Assembly (NCBI GenBank): GCA_916700875.1
Contig: CAKAKS010000067.1
Span: 22,592,591 to 22,656,590, forward strand
Length of the DNA: 64,000 nucleotides
Source: Sebastes aleutianus
Taxonomy: Eukaryota; Chordata; Actinopteri; Perciformes; Sebastidae
Reading direction: 5' to 3'
Positions 47,745-59,265 of this stretch are shown here, one piece after another. A model generated the notes under the pieces. It ran no database searches. It saw nothing but the letters and a program-made list of their open reading frames with translations, and had not been told where the DNA came from. The position numbers and the translations under genes were made by a program. Position 1 is the stretch's first letter; each line of letters begins with the position of its first letter.

Positions 47745-50700
47745 AGGTGATGTGAGGAGGAGAGAGAGAGTCATACACAACTACTCTGGAGTCCTCTCTC
47801 TGCTTTCACGCTTTAAATCTGGAGGATAATGAGGGTATCAAAGACCGATTAGGGTGCTTGGAAGAGGTTTAAGCTAACCGGAAGGCCTCCCAATAATGTC
47901 GGCCATGTTTGGTCATTGTGCCTCGGAGCTGCACATATTTCTTGTGAACCCATGGCAGTGTTATGGGAACACGCTATCCAAGATTCCTGCTGAGAAACAA
48001 GGGAGTGTGTGATGGTGCTTGTGTGTCCTCTCCTGATTCCAGTTTAAAATGCCTTTGCTAGTTACTGTAGCCTGTCGGCTGTAGCCGCCATAATTTATGG
48101 TTGGTGAAGAAGAACAACTGTGTGTGGTTGTGTGTGTGTGTGTCTGTGTGTGTGTGACGGCCAACCACCAGCCCCCTCAGCAAGATGCAATAGTTATGTT
48201 GCTGGCGGTCTGGTTTCCGCTTAATCTCTGCAACTGTCTTCTAGCATAAACAAAATAATACACACCAGCTCAATAGATCTCTCCAAGGCGCCTAGCATTG
48301 TCTTTCCTGTGTGTGTGTGTGTGTCCTGATTGATTATTTAGGTCTGACACGGAAACGCATGGAGCTCCGTGCATGTTAACGTCCGAAAAGAGACAACGAG
48401 AGCGGCTGTCTCTCTCCCCCCCCTTCCCCCCCTCCCCCCAGTTTGACAGCAGGTCATAAAAACACACATTCATCTTGGAGCCGCCACACTTGCAGAAGTG
48501 GCACGTAGCCCAGCACTCGGGTCGCATGCGTGACTAAGAGGAAATGGCTTCTTTTGATTTTAGAGCCGCGATTAATCAAAGAGGGACACACACACACACA
48601 CACACATACACACACAGACACAGACACAGACACACACACACACACACACACAGAGTCATACACTAGGCACACACGATAAGGAAGAGGCAATGCTGGAAGT
48701 AGCAGTTCACGGGGCATTAAAAACACTGGTCACAGACGTGTTTTTGAATATCAAACTCAATTAGTTTTTTAATGTGGCAGGATGACTTGCTTTTCAGATA
48801 TTTCATATTTTCGGCTCAACCAACTTTTTACACTCTAATTCAGTTTGTAGAAACCGTCTCGCCTAAAATCATTTGAGGAAAAGCATTCTGGCGTGAGTGT
48901 ACAATCCCAGCAGTTTTATCAAAACTATGTGTCAGCTGGGATTTAGGCCTGAGTGGATAGGTTATGTTGATTGGTTATGCACTGCTACACTACTCTCAGT
49001 TTTTATGACCCGCTTAGTTTTTTAACTTCCGTGCTAATGCGTGTGCAGGCTTTGCTTGTTTTGGGAGGCTTTAGCAGGGGAGGTCGGGATGCTATTTGAT
49101 TAATGACAATGGAACAAGTGATTCGTTTATCACTTTGTGGCTTGAACTTTGCCGTGTTTGTTATAACACTACTGTCCCAGGCAGGTGGAGCAGCAGGAAT
49201 TATGGGAAGCCACAGGGTTTGTCCTAGGAGAGGAGAAGAGGTGTGGTAGGTGTGGAAATGCACAACAAAATAAATAATGTTTTTTTTCTTTCCTGCGTCT
49301 CATTTCAGGTTCATGAAACCAGCACCCATGTTTCTTGATCGGAACTTCAAACGTCTAGCAAAAGTCAGCAATTACTTACCTCCATTTGGATTCAAAACGC
49401 AAGGTAAGAACAGTTCATTCGATCTGTTTCCTTCCACCAGAGAGTACAATGTGGTCAAGCATGGTGCCCATAAAAACAAATTTGGTCTGGTGTGCAGACG
49501 TGGTTGTGTTAATGCCAACACTGTGTTCTTAGCGCTGCTGTTCCTCTGAGGTTTAGATGCTGTGTGGGAGCTTGACAGCGGCTGCATGTTACAGTATTTT
49601 GTGCCTGCAGTTGCCTGGCATCTCGGAGTAATAAACCATCTGATTGAGGTGGTACAAAGCTCAGATTTGTGTGTTTTCAAATATTGCCCAGATGATTCAC
49701 AGTTTTGTTCCAAGTTGCAAACATTACACTTGGGTCAAAAGGTGATGAAATGTAACGTACGGGGCTGCCAGTCTTCTTCCCTTCATCAGGCATCAGCCGG
49801 TTTCTTATACTGTATCTGCTTGTGACACCATTGATGTAACTTGTGAGACTCGTCGACAAACTGTCAGCGTCTCTTATTAGAGGAGTTCTTCTTTACCCTG
49901 ATAGTCAGACTGAACGGTCATTCTGTTGCTCCGTTTTAAATTGCTGGAGAGAATCAAGGATGTGGGCAGCGATTCAGAGGTATGAAACCAACCAAATACC
50001 TGCTTTCCTTTTTAAACTCTCTCCAACGTTTCACTCTGATGGTTCAGCTGGGGAGAACGCCAATGTTCTGCTACTTTGCACTTTTCATCATTTGGTCGTG
50101 GCTGGTGTTTTTGGCAGAATATATTCTGCCTGTGGTTTATTACTCTGCCTTGTCCTGAGTGGAGAGAAAGTGAGTTAGGTAATCCATCACAGTGTACATT
50201 TAGTCTTTGCCAAAGTTGTGCCATCATTAAATAGTAATGGATTTTGGATTGTTTTTGAAAAGCAATGGCTAAACGCCTTTTTAATGCAAGAAATAACCTA
50301 ATTTCACTTCATCCATGCCTTGTTGTTGTTTGACTTCTTCCTGTGTAGGGATGGGTTTCAATTGCTGGTTCCATTTTGGATCAGGTTCCTGGTTGGCAAA
50401 ATACTCAGATTTGTTAAACTCTGCAGCTGATCACCTCACGTCAATTTAACAATCTCCCAGTTAAAGATTAATTGATATATCAATATGTTAATCTGATCAA
50501 CTAAATGATTCTGAATAGGGACCTTCAGTATTTGGAGTAAGCAGCAGGTGACGTACAGCAGGCTACGGCTGTTCATTGAATGTCATGTATTGTGCTGCTC
50601 ATCTAATAACCTGCTATATGGCATATTAAATATAGTTTTACCACTGGTCAGTTTTCATCACATAACTCCGGCTCAGCCAGTGTTGTAACCTTCTGACCAG

Positions 50701-53700
50701 GCTGAGGCAAGAATTTTTCATAAGTTTATACTACTCTTATTGTACCATGCCCATAGGTCAGAATACATTCATATTTTCTAGTCATTTTATATACAGTGTA
50801 GGCACCTTCTGTGTTTGTCATAATAACACCCTCATCAGTGATGTTCATTTGTTTGTGAGATAAATTCTATCTTGGGACCCGGAAACTCGTACGTCTCCCA
50901 ACACTCCAACTTCAATGTTTCCACACACAGTGCTTGTGCTTGTTCCCTGACCTTAACACACTCCGGCACTTCAGATATCAAACCAGTACACAATGCCATG
51001 GGAACTGAAGAGATAACATTGGCTTCAGTGACATGCTCTGTCACATATTTTCCAATACTTAGAAGCAGAAGGTACAGTGAATGTTACCTTTGTGCTCTGG
51101 CAAGCTCTCCGCTGTCATACGAACACACACACACACACACACACTGTCTTAGTCACCATCAAAAGAGCACTCCCTGTGTGAGTGTTCCACCTGGTTTCTG
51201 TTTTCCTCCACGGACTGCGATGGCAGTGGGGTTTCCCTTTTAGTGGTACTCATGTGGAGAGATGATACGTGTGGATCTTGAATAGAACGCCACAAAGGAT
51301 TCCAAATTGGGAACGTGGAGTGGAGGTGGTGGGCGGGGGGGTTTATTTTTACTTTTTATTCTGCCAGGAGGTATCTTTGACACACATCAACCACAGCAGA
51401 GAACAGTAAAGCTGTGTTGATTCGGTCTTGGAGGGAAAAAAAACATACTGCAGGATGCCAGTCAGCCACTGAACGGTCAATTTGAGGCTAACAGGCTATA
51501 TTTTACATCCATTGTTAAATATGAGTCTAACTGTATATAAAGTTATTATCTCTAAATGATGTATTTCTGCAGTCCAAAGTGAACTTAGTACAGTTGTTTA
51601 CTAGGGCTGTCAAAGTTAAAGCAAACTGGTTTTAACGTTACTTATTTCTTTAATGCAACTTGAGATTTTTAGGTTGTATCGGGCTCAGTTTAAAAGCTAG
51701 AGTGAAGATACTGGCATCATATGTAACTAGACCTAAACTTAAGGAATCCATTGGTACCAACAATGTCATACTAGCTTGTAGCGAAAGAGGTTAAATAACA
51801 CTCGAAACTTGCGCTAAATTTTGGCGAGGAAAAACTGTCATGGTCATTTTCAAAGGGGTCTCTTGACCTCTGACCTTAAGATATGTGAATGTAAATAGGT
51901 TCTATGGGTACCCACGAGTCTCCCCTTTACAGACATGCCCACTTTATGATAATCACATGAAGATCTTGACATTAATTTAGCAGAGTGCAGATTGCACTAC
52001 TTTGATTATGAATATAATTGCATCAACATAACCAGAGTTTGATGTTTACACAAGTTCCGTCACATGACCACACTGTTGACATGAGAGGTAATTCACTGCT
52101 TTTATCTTTTTGTGTAACACGAGACAAGAGCAGGTGCACAAGAGTATATTCATAAAAAACATTAGTAAAATATAACATCAGTCTCATAGAGCGTAGCCAA
52201 AACACAGCAACGTTTGTTTTTTTTTGAGACGGTGATGTATTGAACCTCCTGAAGTTTCAATTTTAGCACTATTTGCAGCAAGTGAGTGAAGTTGTTTCCT
52301 CATTAACTTATTCATTTAAAATCAAATATCACAATATTTTTTGTGATAATGTATCGATTCTCAGTAACGCTGTATCGATTTTATATTAATATTTTACATG
52401 CAAAGATGAACTCAGTAAATTATTTCATTTGCAAAGAGATGCGCCCTCTCAGTGTATGTGCCCTCTCAAAGTAGTGCTGTGATCTTGGATGTTACAGGGA
52501 CTCTGATAAATGAAAATGCATATCCTACTGTTTTGATTGCATAAATTGATTAACTTATTTAACTCATATTTGGTGCACATGGTGGTGTGTTCTTTATACT
52601 ATGATAGTTTTCCTAAAATTAGATTTAAAAAATCACAATATATTGCCTTTCCTAAAGTATCGCAATATATTGAATCGTAACCCCTGTATCATGATACGTA
52701 TCGTATCGCAAGATTTTTGCCAATACACAGCCCTACAAATGATATTTTTTTCCCTTTTTTACCATGGCTGTTGATGCCGAGTTAAAAGGCTACTAAAGTG
52801 CAGGCCTGACAAATACCACTCTCTCATCACATGATTCTTTTATATTGTTTAGGCTACACTCTTCCCAACAACGCGTCTGTGTTTATGCGTTGCGTGATGC
52901 TTCCGACCCTCCTCCATGTTACCAGTAAAGATTTTTGTCATTTCAAGAGTTCCATGTTGGACCAACGTCTGATCCTTCAGCCATTCGTCTTCCGCTCCAC
53001 CACGAGACATACTTTGCTGAAATGTTTACCTCGGGTACTTATAACAATTAGCTTCCAAGTCGTCCTCTGGAAGAGAATCCTGCCCATTGTGATTTTTCAC
53101 TTTTCACCCGCTTGGATCCAGGTGTGGTCCTCGGCCTTGTGTTTATGCTGCTCGGGGTGATGCTTGACGCCAGACATCGACACCACATCCAAACAATGGG
53201 CTGTTTCTCTGCTCGCCTCTCCTCAGCAGGTTAATCATTAGGATCGTTAGCCAGGGTGAATGGGGATGTAATATGTCTCACAAACTGCTTTGAGGCCTCA
53301 GTCTAAACTCTCTTGTTCTTTCCCTCCCTTTACTCTCGCTTTTGCTGTTTCTCTTGGCCCCCCTTTGCAGACTATGTGCTATATGGTGATTATATTAAGT
53401 GAAGTAGAGAGGGCAATGAAAATGCCTCTCATTTTTTAACAATGTGACGCAGGGAGACTCTTTTTCCATATGGGATGCAAATAAAGGGAAGATGATTAAC
53501 TGCGATCATTAAATCCGAGTAGTCCTTCTAGGGTGCTTCCACATTGCTACAAATGTATTATGGGTCAAAAATAGTAACAACTGTAATGGAATCTGCTAGT
53601 GGTGTAAGGGGCTGTACACATGCCACGTCTTTTTGAACGCTCAAATCCATTGTTGTCAATGTAGACGTGCAGCAGGTGTGCTCAAACGCGAGTGTGACGC

Positions 53701-56566
53701 CTTTGCGGTGCTGGAAAACCATTTATCTTAGTTTTGATTGCATTTAGTTTAGTCAGTGGAGCTGGCGTTTTCCATGCAGTTTTAGACGCGGCATGTGTAG
53801 GACCCCTAAGGGTACACAAAGTTCACGATTCGGTATGCACCTCGGTTTTGGGAGAAACGGTTCGGTATATTTTCTGTACAGTAGGGAAAACAAAGAAAAT
53901 GCAGAAAATATTTTTTTTTTAGATTTATTTTGAAAATTATAAACATTCTACAGATGCTCATTGGCCATAATTCTTACTATAACAGGCACTCAAATACTGG
54001 CATTATGTCAATAAAAGATAAATAAATAACAAAAATGAATAATAAAAATGTCTGTAATGTAAATGTAACCCAGTTTCCTCCTGGGGATCAATTAAGTATT
54101 TCTGATTCTGTAATGCTGAGGAAAATGCACACATGAAGGGAGGCACATTGTAGCAAAACAGTTAAGACCATATGCTTTAATTCTGTATTGTTTACGATCT
54201 AGTGTGGTTGCATACGCAGAGATAAACACTCATAACATTAGTTATTACTTTGGCACGCTCTGACTCTGCAGTGGGAGGCTGCCTGAACGCTGTGGAGAGA
54301 AGGACTCGCGGTCCAGTCCGTTTTTATTTCGTTCGGCTAATCGACACATTCGGGTGACCCTGTCGTAAATTAAATGTTTGAAGTGAATCCACACAGATAT
54401 ACCTGACTTAAGTTTAACAGTGTCTGCATACAGTTTGACACAAATCATTGTCCGTTGAGCTTGATTAATCCGGCTAACCGGGCTAAACCAACTAGCCTGC
54501 TACAGCTCACAACAACTGGTGCGCTGTCAAAACTTTACAGTTCTGTTCCGCGTGTGTGAGTAGTAGACATAAACAGCTACATACCGAACCGAACGTCCTG
54601 TACGCGTACCGTTACGCCCCCAGAATCTGCAAATTTAGGATATCATCATGGTTATAAATTACAAGTACGAGAGGTCTAAAAATGGTCAGGAGAAGAGAGA
54701 AATATATGTAATATCTAATACAGGAAGCATGACTCCAGCAGAATGCCCCGTAGAACATGGCAGGAATGTGCGCTATGGCTAAACATCCCCGTTTCTCGCC
54801 CTGCGATCAGAAGGGTGCTGGCCACGCAGGGAGACAGGCTCGGCATCGCCCACTTAACCAGGAGAATGTGCTTGTTTGAAAACAGCATTCCTCTCTGAGT
54901 GCTTTTATGGGAGAGTTTCTACATACACACGCATACCATCCTGAACCCTGTATGTCTGTTTCTCCCTGATTCACTCCTCTCAAGAACACAACAGCTCTTT
55001 TCTCTCCGTAATCCCCATCACCACGGTTTTTGAGGGCTGATTGGTCGCTCCTTATCTGTGGCTGAATAAACGGAGAGAGGTGTTCTTCTCCAACTGTCTT
55101 GAGACCACCTAGATTGCCGTATCTCTGTCGAAGTCCTTGGCAGTTTGTTAATCTTTTAAAACAGCAATGCCTTCAGTTTGTAATTTTCATTATTAGCGAA
55201 CATCACTTCATCCGTGATGTTGAAGTGATGCACTGCTTCATAAAGAGCGCTTAAGGTGACTGACCCTGATGATCGTTTTTCTCCCATTCATTGCCAAGAA
55301 AGCAATTATCCGCCAATGTATCTATACACAAACTGCTGTGGACGATTACCTACATAAGTATTTACATTTAGTACACTCATGTAAGAAGTGCAGCGTAGGT
55401 GACAACTTCAATCTAATCTTAATTGTCCTCTCATGGTGGTTCTCTTTTTCTTTTTTTTTCTCTGCAGAGAGAATCATAGACGGCATTTTAACTGTCACGA
55501 AAAATTACGGGCTTGGAGAGGAGCTGGACAGGTAATCATTGCTACTCGCCCACATCAACGGGAAGTCCTGTTTTGGTCTATCCATCACTTGTTCATTTGA
55601 CTAACTGACCCTCCTGCCCTGCAGTCTCAGCTGTAAAAGATGCATCATTGTGGGCAACGGGGGAATCCTGTACAACAAGTCTCTGGGCTCTCGTATAGAT
55701 GACTACGATGTCGTAGTGAGGTAAGATGACGCCATCGTAAAATAACAGTATATGAATGTCTGAGCAATTTGTCCTTCAAAACAACAGTATTGTGTATTAG
55801 CTAAAAGGATGGAAACAGTACCATTTGTGATATTTAAAGGTGCAATTGATAACATTCAGCCGCTAGATGTTGCACTCGACCCCGTTCCATTGCATTTACT
55901 TCACAACAAGTTGTTGCCAGGCACTTAACGTCAATCTCAGCCATTTATCCATTTTTTCCACACTAACTGACGACACAGAGACGTGATACCAACGTCGTTC
56001 TGCTGTTGGCTCCTAAGCCTTGTTAGAAGTGGGAACCGAACGTCAGATATCTTCCACAGAGATAAACAAAACATTCATTTTGGACCTGCCTAAATTATTA
56101 AAATGATTAATTCACAGTCATAATAATAATAATTTTCAGGAAAAGCCATACTTTTGTTGGGCACCTTTCTAAAGGCTCTGTAGATGTATTCTTTTTAAAA
56201 AAATATTCGCCTACATAAAAATGTTATCAACAAGAGCATTAATACATGATTCGAAGAACGCCTTATTAAAGTGCATATACAGTATCTGATAGATAAATAA
56301 AAACATCCCAGGTGCTTAACGTCTGAACCGTGGGCTGTTTTTAACCCACTCACTAAGACCTTTTGTTTTGTGTTGGCAGGTTGAATGAAGCTCCAGTAAG
56401 CGGTTATGGCAAAGACGTGGGGACCAAAACCACCCTTAGGATTACCTATCCAGAGGGAGCTATCCAGAAGCCTGACAACTATGAAAAAGACTCTCTTTTT
56501 GTTTTTTCCGCTTTCAAACCACTGGATTTCAAGTGGCTCAGACAGATGGTCTTCAAGGAGAAACTG
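33146..56566 (+). CDS. st3gal3: CMP-N-acetylneuraminate-beta-1,4-galactoside alpha-2,3-sialyltransferase, 5' part (nine coding exons)
   Basis: ST3GAL3 (family GT29) transfers sialic acid from CMP-Neu5Ac to the 3-position of galactose on Gal-beta-1,3/1,4-GlcNAc ends of glycoproteins in the Golgi. Exons 33146-33266, 40914-40985, 41485-41526, 42701-42743, 44804-44896, 49309-49403, 55468-55531, 55625-55720 and 56380-56566 join in one frame to 271 codons with consensus splice sites. The product has a short cytosolic tail, a membrane anchor at residues ~11-28 (LLFVLCPMLVLGFIYYSS), a stem, the ST3GAL3-type segments GFLLQLDTKL, CKPGYAAAKM and KPAPMFLDRNF, then sialylmotif L from CKRCIIVGNGGILYNKSLGS into TKTTLRITYPEGA. 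N103 in NLSEG is a probable N-glycan site. Motifs S, III and VS lie beyond the window. ST3GAL3 is favoured over other ST3GALs by the stem and KDM4A neighbour; the teleost paralogue is undetermined. Confidence 0.93.
34719..35204. mobile_element. MITE with GGTTGCGTCC-type ends
   Basis: Left GGTTGCGTCCAAAATTC and right GCGATTTCGGACGAAGCC are inverted matches, followed inward by tatactaacatgcta / tagtgcatagtatgc. ATG flanks both sides, perhaps a 3-bp target duplication. Non-coding. Confidence 0.75.
40130..40640. repeat. hAT-like repeat remnant
   Basis: Contains gatacgatattatcatgata and the module cttttgaaaatggtcattcc ... ccaaaattttgcgtaacttt shared with 31410-32050. The left end taagggtgtgaattacc is plausible; the right end is unclear. 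Confidence 0.55.
40914..40985 (+). CDS. st3gal3: st3gal3 stem exon (72 nt cassette-like)
   Basis: Acceptor ttttgttttcag ends at 40913 and donor gtagag starts at 40986. It encodes QFSEIDAEETTVVLTKVAEV then KRIT in the lumenal stem. Phase 1 at both ends and a length of 72 make it skippable in frame. Confidence 0.78.
41485..41526 (+). CDS. st3gal3: st3gal3 stem micro-exon (42 nt)
   Basis: Acceptor ttttgtgtttcag ends at 41484 and donor gtacat starts at 41527. It encodes EMETDITVGRIVGS. Phase 1 at both ends; also skippable in frame. The frame continues correctly into VYDKQGFLL. Confidence 0.75.
41527..42700 (+). other. st3gal3: st3gal3 intron, 1.2 kb
   Basis: AT-rich with a short (CA) stretch near 41972-41985; nothing else recognised. 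Confidence 0.7.
42701..42743 (+). CDS. st3gal3: st3gal3 exon VYDKQGFLLQLDTK
   Basis: Acceptor tttcctttccag ends at 42700 and donor gtgagt starts at 42744. The 43 nt match the GFLLNLDSKL region of mammalian ST3GAL3. Confidence 0.9.
42744..44803 (+). other. st3gal3: st3gal3 intron, 2.1 kb
   Basis: No gene recognised. Around 43626-44325, ccgcaatattgcaataccgc and nearby text look like a hAT-type dispersed repeat, but I could not define its ends. Confidence 0.6.
44804..44896 (+). CDS. st3gal3: st3gal3 exon with NLSEG glycosylation site
   Basis: Acceptor taatgtacag ends at 44803 and donor gtgaga starts at 44897. It encodes PSELAYKYGNLSEGMCKPGY then AAAKMTAIYP, the segment before the catalytic domain. 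Confidence 0.93.
   Translation, partial: AIRVGVQVWQPQRRNVQARIRSSQDDRHLS
45771..46060. repeat. Probable MITE remnant
   Basis: Begins ggccgttacacaccgccgga, an end common to fish Harbinger-like MITEs; the matching right end was not found. Confidence 0.35.
46123..46470 (+). repeat. Truncated hAT-like repeat carrying a minisatellite
   Basis: Starts TAGGGATGCACTGAT, a hAT-like terminus, and near its end has accatcggtatcggcatcaa; no closing inverted end. Bases 46223-46289 are a 12-bp tandem repeat. Confidence 0.5.
46223..46289. repeat. 12-bp minisatellite (gtgcagcagtcc)n
   Basis: About five and a half units with one variant (gtgcagccgtcc) at the right end. It yields artificial Q/S/V-rich frames. 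Confidence 0.92.
47708..47743. repeat. (GT)n microsatellite
   Basis: Pure gtgtgt run of about 36 bases. Confidence 0.95.
48120..48157. repeat. Impure (GT)n microsatellite
   Basis: gtgtgtggttgtgtgtgtgt run with a gtctg interruption. Confidence 0.9.
48585..48653. repeat. Compound (CA)n microsatellite
   Basis: cacacaca runs broken by cata and cagaca units, about 69 bases. Confidence 0.95.
49309..49403 (+). CDS. st3gal3: st3gal3 exon with KPAPMFLDRNF
   Basis: Acceptor cgtctcatttcag ends at 49308 and donor gtaaga starts at 49404. It encodes FMKPAPMFLDRNFKRLAKVS then NYLPPFGFKTQ, characteristic of ST3GAL3. Confidence 0.94.
51122..51144. repeat. (CA)n microsatellite
   Basis: Short pure cacaca run. 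Confidence 0.9.
51601..51960. repeat. hAT-like repeat remnant, TAGGGCTGTCAAAG end
   Basis: One terminus, TAGGGCTGTCAAAGTTAA at about 51604, plus the module ttggcgaggaaaaactgtca and tcaaaggggtctcttgacct, the inverse of text at 31820-31880 and 40370-40420. No second terminus. Confidence 0.6.
52330..52734 (-). repeat. hAT-like element of the 31410 family, truncated
   Basis: The right end caatacacagcccta and inner atgatacgtatcgtatcgca and tatattgaatcgtaacccct are the complement of the start of 30073 and 31410. The other end and a duplication of CAAATGAT were not found. Confidence 0.8.
53597..54622. mobile_element. hAT-like element with 8-bp duplication
   Basis: Left TAGTGGTGTAA (split by a MITE) continuing gggtacacaaagttcacgat, and right gcgtaccgttacgccccca, form the inverted ends. 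GAATCTGC flanks both sides exactly (53589-53596, 54623-54630). No transposase frame. Confidence 0.9.
53608..53806. mobile_element. Harbinger-like MITE inside the hAT-like terminal repeat
   Basis: GGGGCTGTACACATGCCACG and GCGGCATGTGTAGGACCCC are inverted ends, flanked by TAA (53605-53607, 53807-53809), the PIF/Harbinger target. Removing it and one TAA restores gtgtaagggtacac, the expected hAT-like end. 199 bp. Confidence 0.88.
55468..55531 (+). CDS. st3gal3: st3gal3 exon ERIIDGILTVTKNYGLGEEL
   Basis: Acceptor after a long pyrimidine tract (ttttctctgcag) ends at 55467 and donor gtaatc starts at 55532. It corresponds to the NLIKAILSVTKEYRL segment of the mammalian protein. Confidence 0.93.
55625..55720 (+). 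CDS. st3gal3: st3gal3 exon, sialylmotif L first half
   Basis: Acceptor ctgccctgcag ends at 55624 and donor gtaaga starts at 55721. It encodes LSCKRCIIVGNGGILYNKSL then GSRIDDYDVVVR: the CMP-sialic-acid-binding L motif, with the cysteine (C183) that in this family bonds to motif S. Confidence 0.96.
55834..56242 (+). repeat. TTAA-type dispersed repeat, copy 3 (complete)
   Basis: Starts TTAAAGGTGCAATTGATAAC and ends atgttatcaacaagagcatt with ttaa at 56239-56242, imperfect inverted ends. It occupies most of the intron 55721-56379 and is colinear with 18780-19434 and 21095-21363. Confidence 0.82.
56380..56566 (+). CDS. st3gal3: st3gal3 exon, sialylmotif L second half
   Basis: Acceptor tgtgttggcag ends at 56379 and donor gtaagg starts at 56567. 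It encodes LNEAPVSGYGKDVGTKTTLR, ITYPEGAIQKPDNYEKDSLF and FKWLRQMVFKEKL, ending in phase 0. The next exon is not in the window. Confidence 0.96.
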
Positions 56567-58689
56567 GTAAGGAGATTTTCTTTTTTGAGAAATCTTAAAC
56601 ATATTAAACACACACACGCACAACCCCCAAAAGATATAGGAATGGCCACTCACAGCTACCGAGAGCAGAGGTGTATCACCAGGCTCTCTTTCTCATTTTA
56701 GATTCTTCCACATTATGCTTGACCTGCCGAGACTTTCTGCTTCTCTGGGTCTCTAAATGTGTCTGAATGTCTGTGTTTTGTTTTAGCAGAACATAGCGGT
56801 CTAACCTATGATCACATTCTGTACATTCCTTCCTGTGGAAATGTAAGCCGTTTTCCTAAAGGGGTTAAGAGGACGACATGCATCTCTAGTATATAATGGG
56901 GATGTTCTAGATGGTTTGAATCGTTGATGTGGAAGGGACAGTTGAGAAAAAACAATGACTTCAAGCACAAATTATTTTTTTCTTCTTTCTCTGTTAATTT
57001 TCGTCATGATACTTTGCCAGTTTCTCATACAGTATATTAGGTTGTTCCCCTCTTAACCTGTTCTCTCACATGTGTGGATGTTGCTGTACTAATATTTATA
57101 ATTAATTTACCTCATAATGAATCTTTTGGGTGTCCTTCGGAACCTCGTGAGTGCCGCAGTTAAATGACAGGCTGTGAAATGGCCTTTTAATCACAAGGGT
57201 CAGACTGAATAGCTGACTTTTCCCTTATCTTTTTAAGTACAGAAGGCAGACGGCCTTATTTAATGTAGGCTCCCGTGTCCTTTTATATCCATTGTCACTA
57301 AAAAAGCTCCCATAAGCACTTTCATTTTGTTCTTGTTGAACAGTCTCTAGTATCTCTTTGAGATTATTTGGAGTCCATTCAACTCCAGAGCAGTGGGAGT
57401 ACTTAGTAAAAGCTCTTCATAGAGTCATTAAAATAAAGGTAGTCATATTTTAATAAAGATAGCCGTATTTTAAAGGACCATACCAGTGTTGTTACACATT
57501 TTACTACAAATCTTAATTGTTTTTACATCAGTGCTGACTATTTTCCAAAGAATGAAGTGTTAAAGATTTATAAAAAAAAAAAAAATTCAATACATTACTT
57601 TGGCATTACTATATCTAAATTATGAATATGTTTGAATATGTTTATTTATATATGTATATTACTGCAATTTATTGTAAAATAACACAAAAAGGTTTGCAAA
57701 TTGACTCCCTATACTGTGAGTATGTTGTAGCAAATGGGCTAAACCATTTAAAAAAACACTTGAACAATCCTTAAAGGTTGTACACAGGCAGAATAGCTGA
57801 ACTCTTTTTGTACCTCATTCTTCACGAGGGATGCCTCTGTCTAATATGGCAACCCACAATTGGGGAAACCTGCTTTATTTTCCAGCACAGCTGTGTGACT
57901 TTGAGGGAGCAGCTGCCAGCTGGAGTTTTTACAAGGTGACATTTGTCAAAATCGTATGAGTGAGGGGAAAAATAAAGAAGAAAAGGACAATACCATTATA
58001 ATAGGGGATGGAAAGGGCATACAATGTCAAGCTGAAACTAAGTAATGGTGTGAAGTTGGATTAAAGGTTGAGAGAACAGAGGAAAGCTAGATGGAAAGGA
58101 GGACAAAGTGAAATGGGGTAAAGGGATAATAGCAGGGGAAAAGAAAATGAGCAGTGGAAGGTAATAGTAAAGTAAAATGGGGGGAAAATAGCTTGCTTGG
58201 CTGGCTGATGGCCCCTTCAGCCTTTGATAGGGCCCAGATTTTTCTGGTGTGTCAGAAGGAGAGGACAGTGGAAATGGCTGCCCGGGATAATTGATCTGGC
58301 CCCTGGCGTCCGACTCTCTTTGATCTGCTGAGGAAGGGAAGAATGGTTCTCATGGGTTAAAAATCAGGGAACAAAAAGAAAATCAGTGCTGTTTGGTCAG
58401 AGCCTTGATGATGATATGGAAGAAGAGAACTGACAGATGTGCAAACACCTACCTATGGATAGTCTTTTTTTTTTTTTAAATACATCTGCAGTAGTTGATT
58501 TACTATCATATAAATATATCACTCAATGTCCATTTTTCCTGTGTAATTTACTCCACTTAAATGTTGGCATTACATTAAGAATCATTTCTTTTTGGTACAG
58601 CATTGTAGATAAGCTCAGTTCATTGTGTCACTGTCAGAGAAATCATATATATACATCCATATAACACATCCATATAACATCACACATAT

Positions 58690-59265
58690 ATCACACAAAC
58701 CATTTTTGGCCTTGCTAGTAAGAGTCCAGGCTCCAAGAATGTCACCTATTGGTTTGTGGACTGCCATTGTGAAGCCTTGATTTCGGCATTTTGGCCGTCG
58801 TCATCTTGGTTTTGCAACCAGAAGTGACAAAAAATGGGTGGAGCTAAGTACAACTGAACACTGAATAAGAAGTTTTTAGGTGACCAAAATGTTACAATTA
58901 ACTTTCATGAACTGAAAACACACTGTGAAAGAGTTAAAGTTGTAAGATGAAAACCCAACAACCCCCAGACTGGACAACGCCGTGGTAGCGACCTTTCAAT
59001 CACAAGGTAGCCACGCCTTAAAGCATCCCCTGCTTTATGGTCTATTTGACTCTAAATGGGACCATAATTTACTAAATGAACATCATGCTGTATTGAAGAA
59101 GACTTGAAACTAGCGATTGAGACCATAAACTCATGTTTACAATGTTTACTGAGCTAATAAATCAAGTGAGAAGTAGGCTCATTTTCTCATAGACTTCTAT
59201 ACAATTAGACTTCTTTTTGCAACCAGAGGAGTCGCCCCCTGCTGGCTGTTAGAAAGAATGCAAGG
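58690..59265 (+). repeat. 0.5-kb dispersed repeat, copy B
   Basis: Inverse of 7999-8519: ggtttgtggactgcc, accagaagtgac, accaaaatgttacaattaac, and ggagtcgccccctgctggct recur. The right border after gttagaaagaatgc is approximate. Confidence 0.82.

Larger units (their letters stand above)
44897..49308 (+). other. st3gal3: st3gal3 intron, 4.4 kb
   Basis: Contains the repeat remnants at 45771-46060 and 46123-46470, a 12-bp minisatellite and three GT/CA microsatellites. No other gene seen. Confidence 0.7.
49404..55467 (+). other. st3gal3: st3gal3 intron, 6.1 kb
   Basis: Contains a CA microsatellite (about 51122-51144), hAT-like remnants at 51601-51960 and 52330-52734, and the nested pair at 53597-54622. 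Other parts show nothing recognisable. Confidence 0.7.
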
